From contig NC_092692.1 of the NCBI RefSeq assembly GCF_964275005.1, positions 15,088,084 to 15,152,083 on the forward strand: a DNA stretch of 64,000 bases. The letters are read 5' to 3'. Positions within the stretch are counted from its first letter, which is position 1. Every line of letters begins with the position of its first letter. A program made the position numbers and the translations under genes. The notes beneath the pieces were generated by a model that was given only the letters and a program-made list of their open reading frames with translations, was not told where the DNA came from and made no database searches. The stretch comes from Diadema setosum (Eukaryota; Echinodermata; Echinoidea; Diadematoida; Diadematidae). This document shows positions 46,701 through 56,000 of this stretch, in pieces.

Positions 46701-46750
46701 TGTAGATTCTTCAGGAGAGAGCATCGAGATTGCGCGAGCACAGGACATAG
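20726..46750 (+). CDS. KCTD5: KCTD2/5/17-type BTB protein (Cul3 adaptor), six exons, complete
   Basis: Six exons joined by GT-AG introns give 235 residues, against about 234 in human KCTD5. Residues 1-39 are a variable acidic tail. The BTB (T1/POZ) domain spans about 41-145, with [42 protein letters not shown] and [14 protein letters not shown]. Residues 153-210 form the KCTD5-type C-terminal domain ([44 protein letters not shown]). A basic helix ends the protein ([14 protein letters not shown]). In the known family these proteins form pentamers and present substrates to Cullin-3; KCTD5 acts on G-beta subunits, and the fly homologue insomniac affects sleep. Vertebrates have three paralogues, so the symbol stands for the single invertebrate-type homologue. 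Intron sizes are 20.3, 0.46, 0.92, 3.2 and 0.38 kb. Confidence 0.95.
21696..21800 (+). CDS. Possible first exon of a small unidentified gene nested in KCTD intron 1
   Basis: ATG at 21696 opens a coding-like frame of 35 codons ([20 protein letters not shown] then [15 protein letters not shown]) up to the potential donor TTTTG/GTCAGT at 21801, in phase 0. If unspliced it runs to TAA at 21839. A GCGCCGCCAT word about 70 bp upstream resembles a YY1-type core often found at start sites. It can join in frame to the candidate terminal exon at 26898-26990, giving 65 residues. No family is recognised. This could also be chance or a gene relic. Confidence 0.3.
22494..25938. mobile_element. hAT-like element, inner copy (CAGGGCTCGACCTTA ends)
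   Basis: The left end CAGGGCTCGACCTTAAC with GCCAGCCGGGCTCC matches, in inverted form, the right end GGGCTCCCGCTAAGGTCGAGCCCTG (given here in part). GGAGCC words recur subterminally at both ends. The flanks share only ATGTA, so the duplication is unconfirmed. Confidence 0.6.
22720..22796. repeat. (GT)n / (GTGC)n microsatellite
   Basis: Alternating GT with GTGCGTGC variants, inside the hAT-like element. Short reading frames through it are artefacts of the repeat. Confidence 0.9.
26898..26990 (+). CDS. Possible terminal exon (nested small gene, or alternative KCTD 3' end)
   Basis: After the acceptor AATTTTCAG there are 30 codons and a [23 protein letters not shown] then [10 protein letters not shown]. 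An AATAAA lies at 27086-27091, about 96 bases past the stop. It is in phase 0, so it could follow the ORF at 21696-21800 or KCTD exon 1 (a truncated-BTB isoform). No homologue is recognised. Confidence 0.28.
   Translation: MAQEDNGIEPGSSSKGTNAPAEFFCPYIEN
27625..27815. repeat. Large hairpin-forming inverted repeat
   Basis: ACCATAATTTAGCCTAAGATT faces AATCTTTAAGCTAAATTATGGT, and outer arms GAATTTCTTATGTATTTC / GAAATACATAAGAAATTC also pair. No target duplication was found. KCTD intron 1. Confidence 0.65.
28223..28317 (+). repeat. 53-bp tandem duplication
   Basis: ACAGCTTAATTT-TGAGTAGCA-CTACCTTT-ATTGCTGT occurs twice, 53 bp apart, with a few differences. Confidence 0.75.
28509..28680. mobile_element. 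Short TIR MITE (CTGGG...GTTTCAT ends)
   Basis: The inverted ends share CTGGG, GTTTCAT and the long block ACAAGTTGTCAGTCTCTGAC. Target duplication is unclear. KCTD intron 1. Confidence 0.65.
28784..28996 (+). mobile_element. TTCGCG-rich MITE, copy 1
   Basis: TACTGTAAAAGTGG faces CCACTTTTACAGTA. The body is full of TTTTCGCG and GCGAAAA words. The TA at each end fits a Tc1/mariner-like duplication. An inverted, nearly identical copy lies at 29492-29704. Confidence 0.8.
29492..29704 (-). mobile_element. TTCGCG-rich MITE, copy 2 (inverted)
   Basis: Reverse complement of 28784-28996 with few differences. The two could form a stem with a loop of about 0.5 kb. Confidence 0.8.
30188..30802. mobile_element. 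TTAA-flanked MITE, family 1, second copy
   Basis: Same AGGACAAGTCCACCTTCATA terminus and internal AGTCTTCTCATCCAGC as 2932-3500, flanked by TTAA on both sides. It carries a short extra T-rich duplication near 30570-30600. Confidence 0.8.
31534..34135 (+). mobile_element. Motif-rich DNA transposon, copy 2 (GGGCAATTCCA ends, 4-bp TSD)
   Basis: The termini GGGCAATTCCA / TGGAATTGCCC are flanked by ATAT on both sides (31530-31533, 34136-34139). GTAACGTGAGTAAC occurs at 31895, 32060, 32077, 32097, 33727, 33743, 33932 and 34110. The body is AT-rich and non-coding, with a hAT-like MITE nested at 32888-33309. KCTD intron 1; orientation opposite to copy 1. Confidence 0.87.
32888..33309. mobile_element. 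Innermost hAT-like MITE (CAGGGCTGCCAA ends)
   Basis: CAGGGCTGCCAAACT faces AGTTGGCAGCCCTG. The 6-bp ACATAG is present on both sides (32882-32887, 33310-33315). A diverged relative is at 4440-5045. Confidence 0.75.
35582..36903 (-). mobile_element. Modular TGACCTTTGACC / GGAC-array element, copy B
   Basis: Inverted, highly similar copy of 5385-6718, including the GAGGCATACCAGTCGCC end, the 150-bp modules and a shorter (GTCC)n array (about 35634-35690). KCTD intron 1. Relative to the host gene it has the same (antisense) orientation as copy A. Confidence 0.85.
37371..37420 (+). repeat. Short tandem duplication GTGTGAACACACCATGGTGC
   Basis: The 20-mer occurs twice, separated by four bases; it contains GTGTGAACACAC, a small palindrome. 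Confidence 0.7.
37976..38140 (-). other. Coding-like island antisense in KCTD intron 1 (exon or pseudogene fragment)
   Basis: After the acceptor-like ATCCCACAG a minus-strand frame runs 54 codons to TGA. The first 32 look like real protein: [17 protein letters not shown] then [15 protein letters not shown], with many C-ending codons (ATC, GAC, CTC, TAC, CCC, AAC). A donor-like GATG/GTAAAA would make a 65-bp exon. The later part looks random. I do not recognise the family. Confidence 0.3.
38735..39020. mobile_element. TIR MITE with CTTGGGA...ACTTCCGGTT ends
   Basis: CTTGGGACGCACTTCCGGTT pairs imperfectly with AACCGGAAGTTTATATCCCAAG. No clear target duplication. KCTD intron 1. Confidence 0.55.
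40395..40496. mobile_element. Miniature piggyBac-like element (102 bp)
   Basis: TTAA/CCCGTTGAAGAC faces GTCCTCAACGGG/TTAA. TTAA plus a CCC start is the piggyBac signature. It contains a CCGAGTACACTACGTATACTCGG palindrome (given here in part). A degraded relative lies near 27110-27190. Confidence 0.75.
41293..41401 (+). CDS. KCTD5: KCTD5-like exon 2
   Basis: The acceptor is TATTTCAG and the donor AAG/GTGAGT. It encodes [17 protein letters not shown] then [19 protein letters not shown] (81-116), the core of the BTB domain. Confidence 0.96.
41859..41950 (+). CDS. KCTD5: KCTD5-like exon 3
   Basis: The acceptor is CTTTACAG and the donor CAG/GTATGG. It encodes [20 protein letters not shown] then [10 protein letters not shown] (118-147), the end of the BTB domain. 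Confidence 0.96.
42017..42215. mobile_element. TTCGCG-rich MITE, copy 3
   Basis: TACTGTACGAGCTGAAATTT and its inverted partner flank a body of TTCGCGAA words. KCTD intron 3. Confidence 0.78.
42872..42967 (+). CDS. KCTD5: KCTD5-like exon 4
   Basis: The acceptor is GTTGACAG and the donor CAG/GTAACT. It encodes [20 protein letters not shown] then [12 protein letters not shown] (148-179). It opens the C-terminal domain and is in phase 0 at both ends. Confidence 0.96.
43174..43444. mobile_element. TIR MITE with GCCGTATA-AAAGAGAGT ends
   Basis: AGTGCCGTATATAAAGAGAG matches in inverted form CTCTCTTTCTGTATGGCTCT near 43440. KCTD intron 4. Confidence 0.55.
43478..43709. mobile_element. TTAA MITE family 2, partial copy
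   Basis: It shares AAACAAAGTAAAACAAAG, TCGGCCATTTCAGAACCG and the CCCTTTAA end with 11183-11573. The left end is missing. Confidence 0.65.
44886..44930. repeat. (CA)n microsatellite
   Basis: CACACA tract with C-rich start, in KCTD intron 4; nearby 44699-44742 holds T and GA runs. Confidence 0.9.
45004..45393. mobile_element. TTAA MITE family 2, full-length copy
   Basis: AAAGGGATGGTAGAGTATTG to ACTATACGATCCCTTTAA. The internal palindrome and both ends are present. KCTD intron 4. Confidence 0.72.
46197..46322 (+). CDS. KCTD5: KCTD5-like exon 5
   Basis: The acceptor is CCACCAG and the donor AAG/GTGAGT. It encodes [20 protein letters not shown] then [22 protein letters not shown] (180-221). 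It is in phase 0 at both ends. Confidence 0.95.
46706..46750 (+). CDS. KCTD5: KCTD5-like exon 6 (stop)
   Basis: The acceptor is TTTTGTAG. It encodes [14 protein letters not shown] and TAG. The ILQER start matches the vertebrate C-terminus; the last residues are lineage-specific. Confidence 0.92.
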   Translation: MLQERASRLREHRT

Positions 46751-46981
46751 GGGGAAGAGTCTATTCTCTATCTCTACTTCTTCATCCCCATCTCTCGTGT
46801 CATTTCTTCTCGCTTCGGCCGGCGTTAAACCGGCGGGATGCAATCCCACCCCGTCGGGCGTGAAGGCAGCCTCGGCGACTATCTACGAAACCCACTGCTC
46901 AGGAGAGCCAGAGGAATCGCTCACGTGTTTCTCCTTATGTCTCATTATAATTTCTTGACTTTTATTTATAATGAACTTTAA

Positions 46982-46985
<4 letters not shown>

Positions 46986-47022
<37 letters not shown>
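46986..47022. repeat. (GT)n microsatellite in the KCTD 3' region
   Basis: Pure GT tract followed by a G-rich run. Confidence 0.92.
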
Positions 47023-47026
<4 letters not shown>

Positions 47027-47654
47027 GGGAAGGGGGGGGGGGCAGTTGTGTTATTGTTGAGGAGCTTTTTTTTTAATAGTGTAGCTAGAGATGTTGCATG
47101 AACTTGAACATCATGCTCGGATTTTTGTTGCCATCGTTCGTTCCTCTGTTTGGTGCAATCTTTGATTTTTATGATACGTCCTGTGGTTCGGAATGCAGAG
47201 TTTTACTATGTCTATGAGTGGCATCACATGATTTCATTTTTAATCTGTTTTGATTTATACTTTATGAATTACCAATGCTGGGGCTCTTTCTAGTGATGAT
47301 AATGTCAGTATTGGTACTGACATCCCGAACACAGCGTATTAGTTACTGTGATGATAGAGGCTCATGCAATTATTACCCATATTCATCAGCATGATACCCG
47401 AAAAACATGACATTTTGCCCGTACTCCCGAGGATCAGAGAAGACCAAATAGACAAAAAATTTTACCCCTTTACTGGTGCTTTGTAGTTCCTTTGAGATGG
47501 CCATGGACATGGATATATCAAACACTTCATGAACTTCAAAATAACAAATGATGCGTATATGCTAAATGGTACAAGATGCCATCATTTGCTATAACTAATC
47601 AACGCAACATTGTGTTGCATTGGTTTCGAATTATGTTTGCTCTGTGATTTGAAA

Positions 47655-47822
47655 TACTGTAAAGCCAGAACCTTCTGGCTTGAAATTTTCAGGAATTGCC
47701 ACTGACATTCAGTGCATGAAGTGTAGATGAGAACTTTTGTGTGCATTTTAATTTATGCAAATCTTGACTCTCGTGAAAGTTGTAAAATTAAAATGCTCAT
47801 GAAAATTCCCGATTTTACTGTA
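47655..47822. mobile_element. TTCGCG-family MITE, CpG-decayed copy
   Basis: TACTGTAAAGCC to GATTTTACTGTA, with the middle aligning to 62981-63187 but TTCGCG positions changed to TTCATG/TTCAGG-like words. Confidence 0.55.
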
Positions 47823-49649
47823 CCCTGGTAGACCAAAGGTGCATAGCTTTGCCTCGGATGGGTTCAACCTTTTTTTCTTTTTTGTTACAAGGTTAGCTTG
47901 TGTGAATAATTTCTGTGGACTACTGCGCAGATTTGCATTTAGTTTTTAAAATCAGCATTTCCAGTATAGAGATGAGAATTGAAAAGAGAAGTCTTAAAAA
48001 CAAGACTATTACATACATGCATCAAGCGGGACTCGGAGCAAGCCTAAGAACAAATGGCTTGAGAGCCTGAAATGAAGGTAAATTTATGACAAAAAAGAAA
48101 GGTTTTTCTGCATGTCAAATATTTGTCCCCTACTTCCTGTCGTTAATCATTTTCTTGATTTTATCTAGTTCAGTGTGCACAACAAATATTCATGACTCTG
48201 TCATATGCACAATTTGGTGTGTGAACTCGGTCACCGTTTAATTCACGATATTGGGAACAACTGTGTCAATGGCAAGTGTGCCTTGATTTGGACCATTTTC
48301 AATTTGCCAACGTTACATGACCAATATCTACTTTCTAATTTCATGTTTTGTCCCCGTTGTTGACACGAGTTATAGAACTATCGAAGTGGTGAATTCGTTA
48401 TTTCGTAACATTTTTTTTTTTCCACACCACTGTATCAGAGAAGAGTTTCGTAAACTTTGCATTGTTATGCAATGCCAAGCTACCCTTCTTCTCTGTCCGT
48501 GAATGTGTGGAAAAGTGTTAGAATTGATGGGCTGTCGTGCAAGTAGCAAGTACAGTTCAAGATAATGTTGTACCCATCTTTGACTTGTAGTGTTTCGAAC
48601 GGATCATGTTCGTGACAGAAAAAGAAGATACGATTTGAAGACTTTACATCAACCAATATATTTATTCTTTGTATTTCTGTTAATATTTCACTTAGTACTC
48701 ATTTTCATTATCCTCTAAACTTCATAAATGAAACACACTAAATATATGAAAATTAAAAAAAAAATGCTGCCAATTTTCTATAATCTATCTGCCAAAGTAG
48801 TATATTAGTTAGAATTTTATTACATGATTTTCAGGTTCCTTATGTTCTTTTAATCAGTTGTTTTGAATATACGATCATATGCTTGTGTGCTATAGCTAGG
48901 TCTTTTATTTGCTGTAATATAGCAGTGCACTACTAGTTAGAAAAGTCAGTGGAGTTATAGTAGGTTTTTTTGTTTTTGTTTTTGTTTTTGTTTTGTTTTT
49001 TAGCTTTAGGCTTCCAACATAGGGAAGTCATTTTCAGTCGATTGTATATTTCTCATTTTATGATTGATTTACTAATGTTCATTAGTGCATTTTCAAGAAA
49101 AAAAACTTTCTATGCATGAGCTTTTTGTATTTATAACTTTTGAATGGTGAATTTGATTAGTCCTGCACCTGTTTTGTTTTTGGGTTTTTTTCTCAAATCT
49201 ATAATGGTATATCATGCCAACTAAACTCAAAAGCTACATCTCTGTCAACACTATTTCTCTGCATGATTTTGAAGACAAATGTTAGAGAAGTAGTACATAG
49301 TGTACTTGGGAGGGGTAAAGTAGTTTTGTTCTGTAGTGTTTTGTGTCCTCTTCCCCCCCCCCCCCCCACTCGTATTGAATGCATACATTATATGATGATG
49401 CCTAATACTGGCTCTGTATCACCTGTTTCTCCTACTTTCTGTCGTTTGACAGTCATTTTGCAGAACTACTTGTGAACAAGTACTGAAATGAGCAGCAGTA
49501 GTAGGATTGAGGATTAAAAGAAGAAAAAAAAAAATAAGCATACAAATTTTTGAACTATCATTCCCTCGCAGTGAAAGTCCAAGTTTCCAAGGTCAGCATG
49601 TAGTGGTGTGCAAAATCATCAGTCCGTATTGCTACACTTCATGTGATCT

Positions 49650-50038
49650 TTAAAGGGATCGTACAGTTTTGGTTGAGACCTAATTTCAGGTTTCTAAAAT
49701 TTTTTGGTGAGATAATGAGAAACCTCTTATGAAATATGAAAGAGCATGTAATTCCATGAGGAATTCAACGTTTATTTGGTGAAAATTGGTTTTGAAATGG
49801 CTGAGATATCCAAAAAGAGTGATTCTAATAAAGTGTGGGACCCACACTTTATCACGATCGCTTTGTTTTACTTTGTTTTTGGATGTTTCAGTCATTCCAA
49901 ACCCGATATTCATCAAATAAGCTTTGAATTCCTCTTAAAATGGTATCCTCTGTACTATATTACAAGTGTTTTCTTGGTATCTCGCAAAAAATTAAAAGCC
50001 CAATTCTCATCTCCAACAATACTGTACCATCCCTTTAT
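49650..50038. mobile_element. TTAA MITE family 2, full-length copy
   Basis: TTAAAGGGATCGTACAGTTT to CTGTACCATCCCTTTAT, with the central inverted repeat. It lies downstream of the KCTD stop codon. Confidence 0.72.
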
Positions 50039-50589
50039 TAATAGTGTGAGGATAGATCATATACTCCATTTAGCGACACATTAATGATATATGTGTCTAA
50101 TGACACTAACTCAGGAATGGATTTGGCAAACCCGGTCGCGGATGTCAGCTGCATAGTAAGATAAAAAGATTGTACATTGAATATTAGATTCTCACCAACT
50201 TTGTAGATGACTACCACCCAGAGATTGGTGTGTTAAGTCCCAGAGGAAATAAGGGACATCTGGCTGATTTGTGAGTGGTCTGGGCTTATTTCAAACCAGG
50301 TCTACTGCCCTCTGTATGTGTCATCATTTTTGCATGTGACTTGCCCATCTTCACCACTGGTTTCATTCAAATTTGACCAATTTGATGCGTGAATTAAGCT
50401 TGATTTGATTGAGAAAGGCTTCTCTTTAAGAAACTCGAAAGACTTTCGAGTAACTCATATTTACAGGTCTCAGTATTTCCCAATTTCACTGATTGCAGCA
50501 TTAAAAAAAAATTGTGCTTTAAATGGGCAGTTATATTTTGATTCTCTTTATAGATTTTTCTCTCTTTTGTGGTCAAAAGAAGCAATAAA

Positions 50590-52060
50590 GTGTATTATGT
50601 AATGTAAAGTAAGGTTTTTGAAACAGGATTGCACTGTACAGTCACCACAGAAATAGATTTTGTAGGGGAACAAGCTTGAGCGTATGTTTTGATTATTCAG
50701 TCTTTTTTTTTAAGTATTGAAACATTCGGATTCACCTTACTTTAAAGTTTTGAAACATTGTGATTCACCCTTTAAGCTGCGGATAGTGGGGATATTTTGC
50801 ATCAACACAATCACTGCTTTGCATGGAAAATTATAAATAAAACTCAAAATATTGGGATACGAGAGGGAGAATTATGGTGTCACACAAAGATGTGAAATTG
50901 GAGATTTGCGTACAAGACTGCATGGCTTCATTATGAGTTCATTATGAGTCAGAGTCTTTTCCCTCCCCCACCCCCACCCCACTCCGTAGTTTCTCTTACG
51001 CTATGTGTCATTTGCAAGTCTGAAGCAGGTGGCCCCACCCCTGTTTGAATTTTGGATATATCTCACAGCATTTTAGAAAATCATTGAACAAATGGTGGAT
51101 AGTAGCACCACACCTCTTATCTTACATAGGAATCAATCATGAATAATCCACCTGTAAACTTGAAAATATACACTGTAACAGAGACAGTGCTAGGTGATAG
51201 CTTGTCAACGCGTCATGAACGTCAGTACCTTCTCAAAAGCAAACTGCAATTTCATTGTGTAGCTTTTATTACTTTGATTGTTCACACTGTCTCATCTTAT
51301 TATGCATCCAATTTTGAGGGAAATCAATCCTTTTTTTTTCTGTGTATATTGTGTACATGTAAACTTTCATGTTTGATCAGATTTTTGTACATTTTTTAAA
51401 TACTTCAATAAGTAAGTATATCTGTCTCATCAACTTCAGTGTCATAAAGAAGTGCCATTAATTTGTACTTGAATCTTGTTGCAGCTAACATGTGTTTTGA
51501 AGCTACCCTCATGTTGCACTGGCACAGTGAAAGCAGATATTAGCAAGTTGCATGTAAACCTTATCATTTAGTGTCTGACCTAATGTTGAGCGCATGTAGT
51601 AATGTACAGCACAAAAGTGTCAAAATGTGCTAGCTCCTGTCAAATGCTGAAAGCTACCTCCCCTTATTCTATGATATCACATAATCTCTCACTATATGAG
51701 CCAAGAGCTATTAGACTAGAATACAAACTTGTAACAACTTTGGTGAAAGCACACAAATTGGTTTTCTTACTAGATTTGCCAAAAATACTTCACATTAATA
51801 TCGCCTTTTATTATCTTCTTTTGTGAATTAGATAATTTTTTAAGATTTTTTTTTTTTCATTCATCTTTAGAGGGGGGGGGGGGGGGACTTTTTTGATGGA
51901 TGGAATTGCAGGCTATTTTTGTCTTTTAGCAATGGTCCATAAAATACATGCTTTGATTCAATAGATTATAGAGAAAGACACTTTTGAACTACTTCACTGC
52001 TGTAGCTTCTGACCACACGAGCATTGAGAATTAAGGGTTTCTGGGACAAACACTGTACTA
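50590..52060. other. Intergenic or 3' UTR stretch
   Basis: AT-rich DNA with homopolymer runs (for example G near 51874-51890). No gene or defined element seen. Confidence 0.35.
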
Positions 52061-52063
52061 GGG

Positions 52064-52135
52064 CTTTCTATAGCTCAGTCGGTAGAGCACCGGGCTAGCA
52101 ATCCGGAGGTCTCTTGTTCGAATCCCGATGGAATC
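52064..52135 (+). tRNA. tRNA-like sequence, anticodon AGC (Ala); probable pseudogene or SINE head
   Basis: The D arm is intact (GCTC at 52073 with GAGC at 52085, A-box TAGCTCAGTCGG). The anticodon arm is perfect (CCGGG / TCCGG, loop CTAGCAA, anticodon AGC). The T loop is TTCGAAT, but the T stem has only three of five pairs and the acceptor stem fails at its first two pairs. A run of ten T at 52138-52147 could end Pol III transcription. The damaged stems favour a pseudogene or the head of a tRNA-derived SINE. Confidence 0.6.
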
Positions 52136-52951
52136 CCTTTTTTTTTTGGCTCATTTTTCCACTAATAAATGATAAGTAAAGACGCTTTGTGTGGGTAAAA
52201 TAAAGACAATTAGCATGCTGTGACCTCAACTTTTTGACAATACAATTTTTGTGTAGCGTAGTGTTGAAAAAAAAAGACACCAAAGTGATGAATCAAAGCA
52301 CAATTACTTCACACCAAGTTGAAGGGAGTGTCGGTGGTTACAGATCCAGGCTGACATGAATGCATGAAGCTTGGCATCGAGTTGGTTCTTGCTTTCGAAA
52401 CTCTTGTGGGCCATCAGCACCAATAGGTGACTGAAGGTGCATCTGGACCACCCGATCTGTCTAGCAGACCAAATTGGACGGGCAGTGCTCATCACATATT
52501 AAGACCTAGGAAGTTTGGCATCTTTACTGCTCACGCTGCATTTTACACATAGGATGCCCTTTGATAGTCTAAATGTAAGTGCTATGTTTGCCTGCACCAC
52601 ATCAAATATTACTGTAGGGTATGCTAATCAAAGTTGAGGCTCTTTTTCATGTTTGTTTGGGTTTTGTTTTGTTTTTGATATGTGCTCTTCTATATCATAA
52701 TAGTAAGAGATCATGGATTCTTGCAGTACAGTTGATGTTTGATTTTATGCACCTCTCCCTGCTTCTGTGCGGCAATTTGAAAATGACTGTACTGGTACAT
52801 TACGTGACTTGTACGCTAGTCTTGTTTGCTGTTCGTCCCACGGCTGTGTGGTCATCTTTCAGGCCAGCTGTCTCGTGAACCCCTCCTGAGGAAACATTGG
52901 TCTTTTCTATTCCCTGTCCTATGCTGGGGCCGGTCCCCTAGTTCCGTTCCC

Positions 52952-52965
52952 GTTGCCATGGAAAC
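52952..52965. promoter_or_regulatory. X-box-like (RFX) motif
   Basis: GTTGCCATGGAAAC is close to the RFX consensus GTTGCCATGGCAAC. Position is intergenic; function is inference. Confidence 0.3.
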
Positions 52966-53099
52966 TGCATGCAGTGCTGGAAAAGCTTGTTTCCAGTCGT
53001 TCATTTCTGTGTGTGGGTGAGTGTGTGTGTGCGTGCGTGTGTGTGTACATAACTATTAGATCAAACTGTGCACTCAGACATTTGTAGATGTAAATGACC

Positions 53100-56000
53100 A
53101 TTTGTATGATATTATAGTAAGTATTTATCTCCTTTTTCTAACAACTTAACCGTGGATATCACAAGCATTTCTTCAGCATGAATGCTTGATTCGAGGGCAG
53201 TGAAATCAATCGAAACTGTGATTTGTAATGGTATGTGCCGTGTGCTTGCCCCTCATAGGAACTGCATTTCAGCAAGATCTGAATTTTTTTTTGTTATGTT
53301 TCATTTCTTTTCTTTTCTTGCTTGTCAGGAGTGAAAAGAAACTGCCTTACAATATCTATGTTCGAAGCAGGCTTCAGATTGTCTGATGTGCAAATACTTT
53401 TTGTAAAATTCTGATGTAATTTCCACTTTCAACTCAGAAAAATGTCTCCAAGAAGCACACATGTCATAAGGTAAGAGACCTGCAGAAAGCGTCCAAAGTG
53501 CAACATGTCGAGCGAAAAAATTAGACTTCGCTACCTTGAACACTTCGTGTGCCCAGGTGTAAACCCTGTGTGTGCACCACATTAGTCTGAGAGTACAGTG
53601 TATGAGCGCTTTTGGAAAACATTCATTTTTTCAAAGCCATATAACTTTTTGTAGAAGCATTTATGCTAGAAATGCGATTCAGCAAAGTTGTAGGAAAAAA
53701 CTGCAAGCTTCGCCGCGATGTAAATTTTATGACAAAGCTATGGCTATGATGCTTTCAGTGAACTGTGGCATGTTGCGATTATTGATCTGTAAGTGTACGG
53801 TTGTGCATTCGAGCAAAATATGCAAAGTTGGCAAGCCTTGAGTCAGGGTGTGAATGGGCACACGAAGAGTTAAGGAAGGTTTATAAACATGATCCCAGCA
53901 GTTGTAACAAGTTTTGATGACTTTTCCTATTTCATGTCACAGTGTCATGCCACTAATCATTTATAAAGAGAAGATGGGGTAGAAATTGAAAATGAGCTTA
54001 ATGATATACAGGCTCTGTGGATTGGAATTGAACAAGAGCCTGATGGGTGGGGATGTGTGACAAGTACATGTACACTCCTAATTTTAGATATTTATCATCA
54101 TAGCTGGGAGAGAAAAAAAGAGGAAGGAAAAGATGTGTGAAAACAATCCTTTGGGCAAGAAAATTGTGAAGCATTTAAAGAATGGGATGAGGAGATCCTG
54201 TAGTTTTAGGAATGATTGGCTTGCACCGGGATGAGTTAGATTCTATTGTTTGGGGTATAGAATAGACACTAGTGTTATGGTTAGTGATAGTTACAGGAAG
54301 TTTGGTGCTGGTCTGGTGTGATTAAATCAGCTTTGGACACTTTCTCTCTGTTCAGTTTGTTTGACTTGCTGAAATGCTGCCACTGCGAGCTATGCCCCTG
54401 GCTTGTGATATGCAATTTTAATCATTTTTGAGATACATGCTTATGTTCAATTATTTGTGTGTGTGTGTGTGTTGTTGGTATAAATTACCTATGTGGGAAT
54501 GGCTGTAGTACTTAATTTACATACAAGGTGACATCGAGGTAGTTTCAAACCAAAGCCCCTTGGTGGTATCGACTGACCGGTCTCGCTTTTCAAATTTTTC
54601 TCGCACCTGAGATCGTTAAAGATGTCGCCTTGGGCGTTTGTGACGTCACTCAATGTGAGATATCGCGGATTGCCATGCAGCCTCACCACGTAATGATACT
54701 TTGTGCAGTATAGTCGAGTGAGAAGGTTTAGTGTGTCAGATTAGGGATTCTAGCCTTATTGATATCATTATTAAATGCGTGTCACTACGGAATTGAAACT
54801 GAATCATTCGTATGAGACTTCATTGTCACAGCACTTACATAACCGTGCATGTCAACTGTCATTGCTGTGTGTACATATAGCGTCTGAAACAGGGTACGTT
54901 CATCAGCTCCTTTTCGGGTGACACTCATCTCTTTTAATAGCTAGAGTTTACACGATGAGAGACACCCTCATGTTTTTTCATCAGGTTATCATTTCGTAGC
55001 ATCCAGTAGAGTAGGACTATGTCATCAGTTGAGAGCCAGAAGGGCACGAGGTCGTTTTTAACTGTGTACAGCGATAGCACCCTTCTTGCAATCAACTGAA
55101 ATGATGCAGGATGTCAATGGGTGAAACCAGGTTATTTACCATTATAAATATTTCACCATTCGCCTGCAGTAAGGCATTCAACCAGTGTAGTTAGAGAGAA
55201 ATCATAGTATATTTTCTTTGTTTTTAAGGCATTGCTGTCTCTGAAATCAACCAGTATTTGCCTAACCTGTCTTTCTATCTCAATGCTGTGAAGGTGATGA
55301 GTAGTTACAGAGATTTTTGTAGACTTTTATGAATAATGGGGTGTCAATCTAGTGTCATTGAAAAGTAACACACCATGGCCATTAGTGCCAACCTTACAGA
55401 GAACATTTAGTTTTGTTGCTGCTGGGTTGTTGTTGGGTTGTTGTTTTTTTGAGTGTGTGTATTTTTTTTTTCCAAGAATTGTGCGCAGTGGCAGATGCAA
55501 CAATAAAAGTCAAATTGGCAAGGTGCCAAGGTATTACAAAGGTTGCTCGCACACAAAAATTTTGATTTGAGCACCCCAAGTTTTATCTTTGTGCCATTAT
55601 GAACCTGAAATCATGCTCTGTGAGCCGGAAAGTGTCAACATAACTTTTAGTATGAAGTCAATTTCTTTTGATACCCTCCTGTTTCCATGATGCTCCGAAA
55701 TGGAAGGGTCTGTATGGCGAAGTGGGCTGTAAAGGACCAAGGTGTCTCCTACACACCATGCTGAAGTACCTCCGGCATCTAAGCGGTGCCAATGGTACTT
55801 GAAAGGTTTCACTCTTGTGATTCGTACATGTGATGCATGCTCACGGAAAAGAAACTTTACATTCATTTTCAGTTTGGATGCACCAATGGATTGCAGTTAG
55901 TTTGAACACTTTTTGCTTGTCTCTCAGTTCAATTTACTCAAATTCCCATTATGCACGCTGGTGACTTTGGCAGTGGTTGTTTCTTCCAAAAAAGCCAGGT

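Larger units (their letters stand above)
46751..49645 (+). other. Probable KCTD5-like 3' UTR and downstream DNA
   Basis: AT-rich sequence follows the stop codon without further coding signal. It has a (GT)n tract at 46986-47022 and a decayed TTCGCG-family MITE at 47655-47822. Candidate poly(A) signals are ATTAAA at 48752-48757 and AATAAA at 50584-50589; which is used cannot be told from sequence alone. Confidence 0.4.

Noticed and set aside
52304..52495. 63-codon minus-strand frame (MMSTARPIWSARQIGW...)
   Set aside because: Somewhat protein-like, but no splice partner, family match or poly(A) signal was found; left out.
54489..54689. GC-rich minus-strand frame with GNPRYLTLSDVTNAQGD
   Set aside because: Looks partly coding but has no start, splice or family support.
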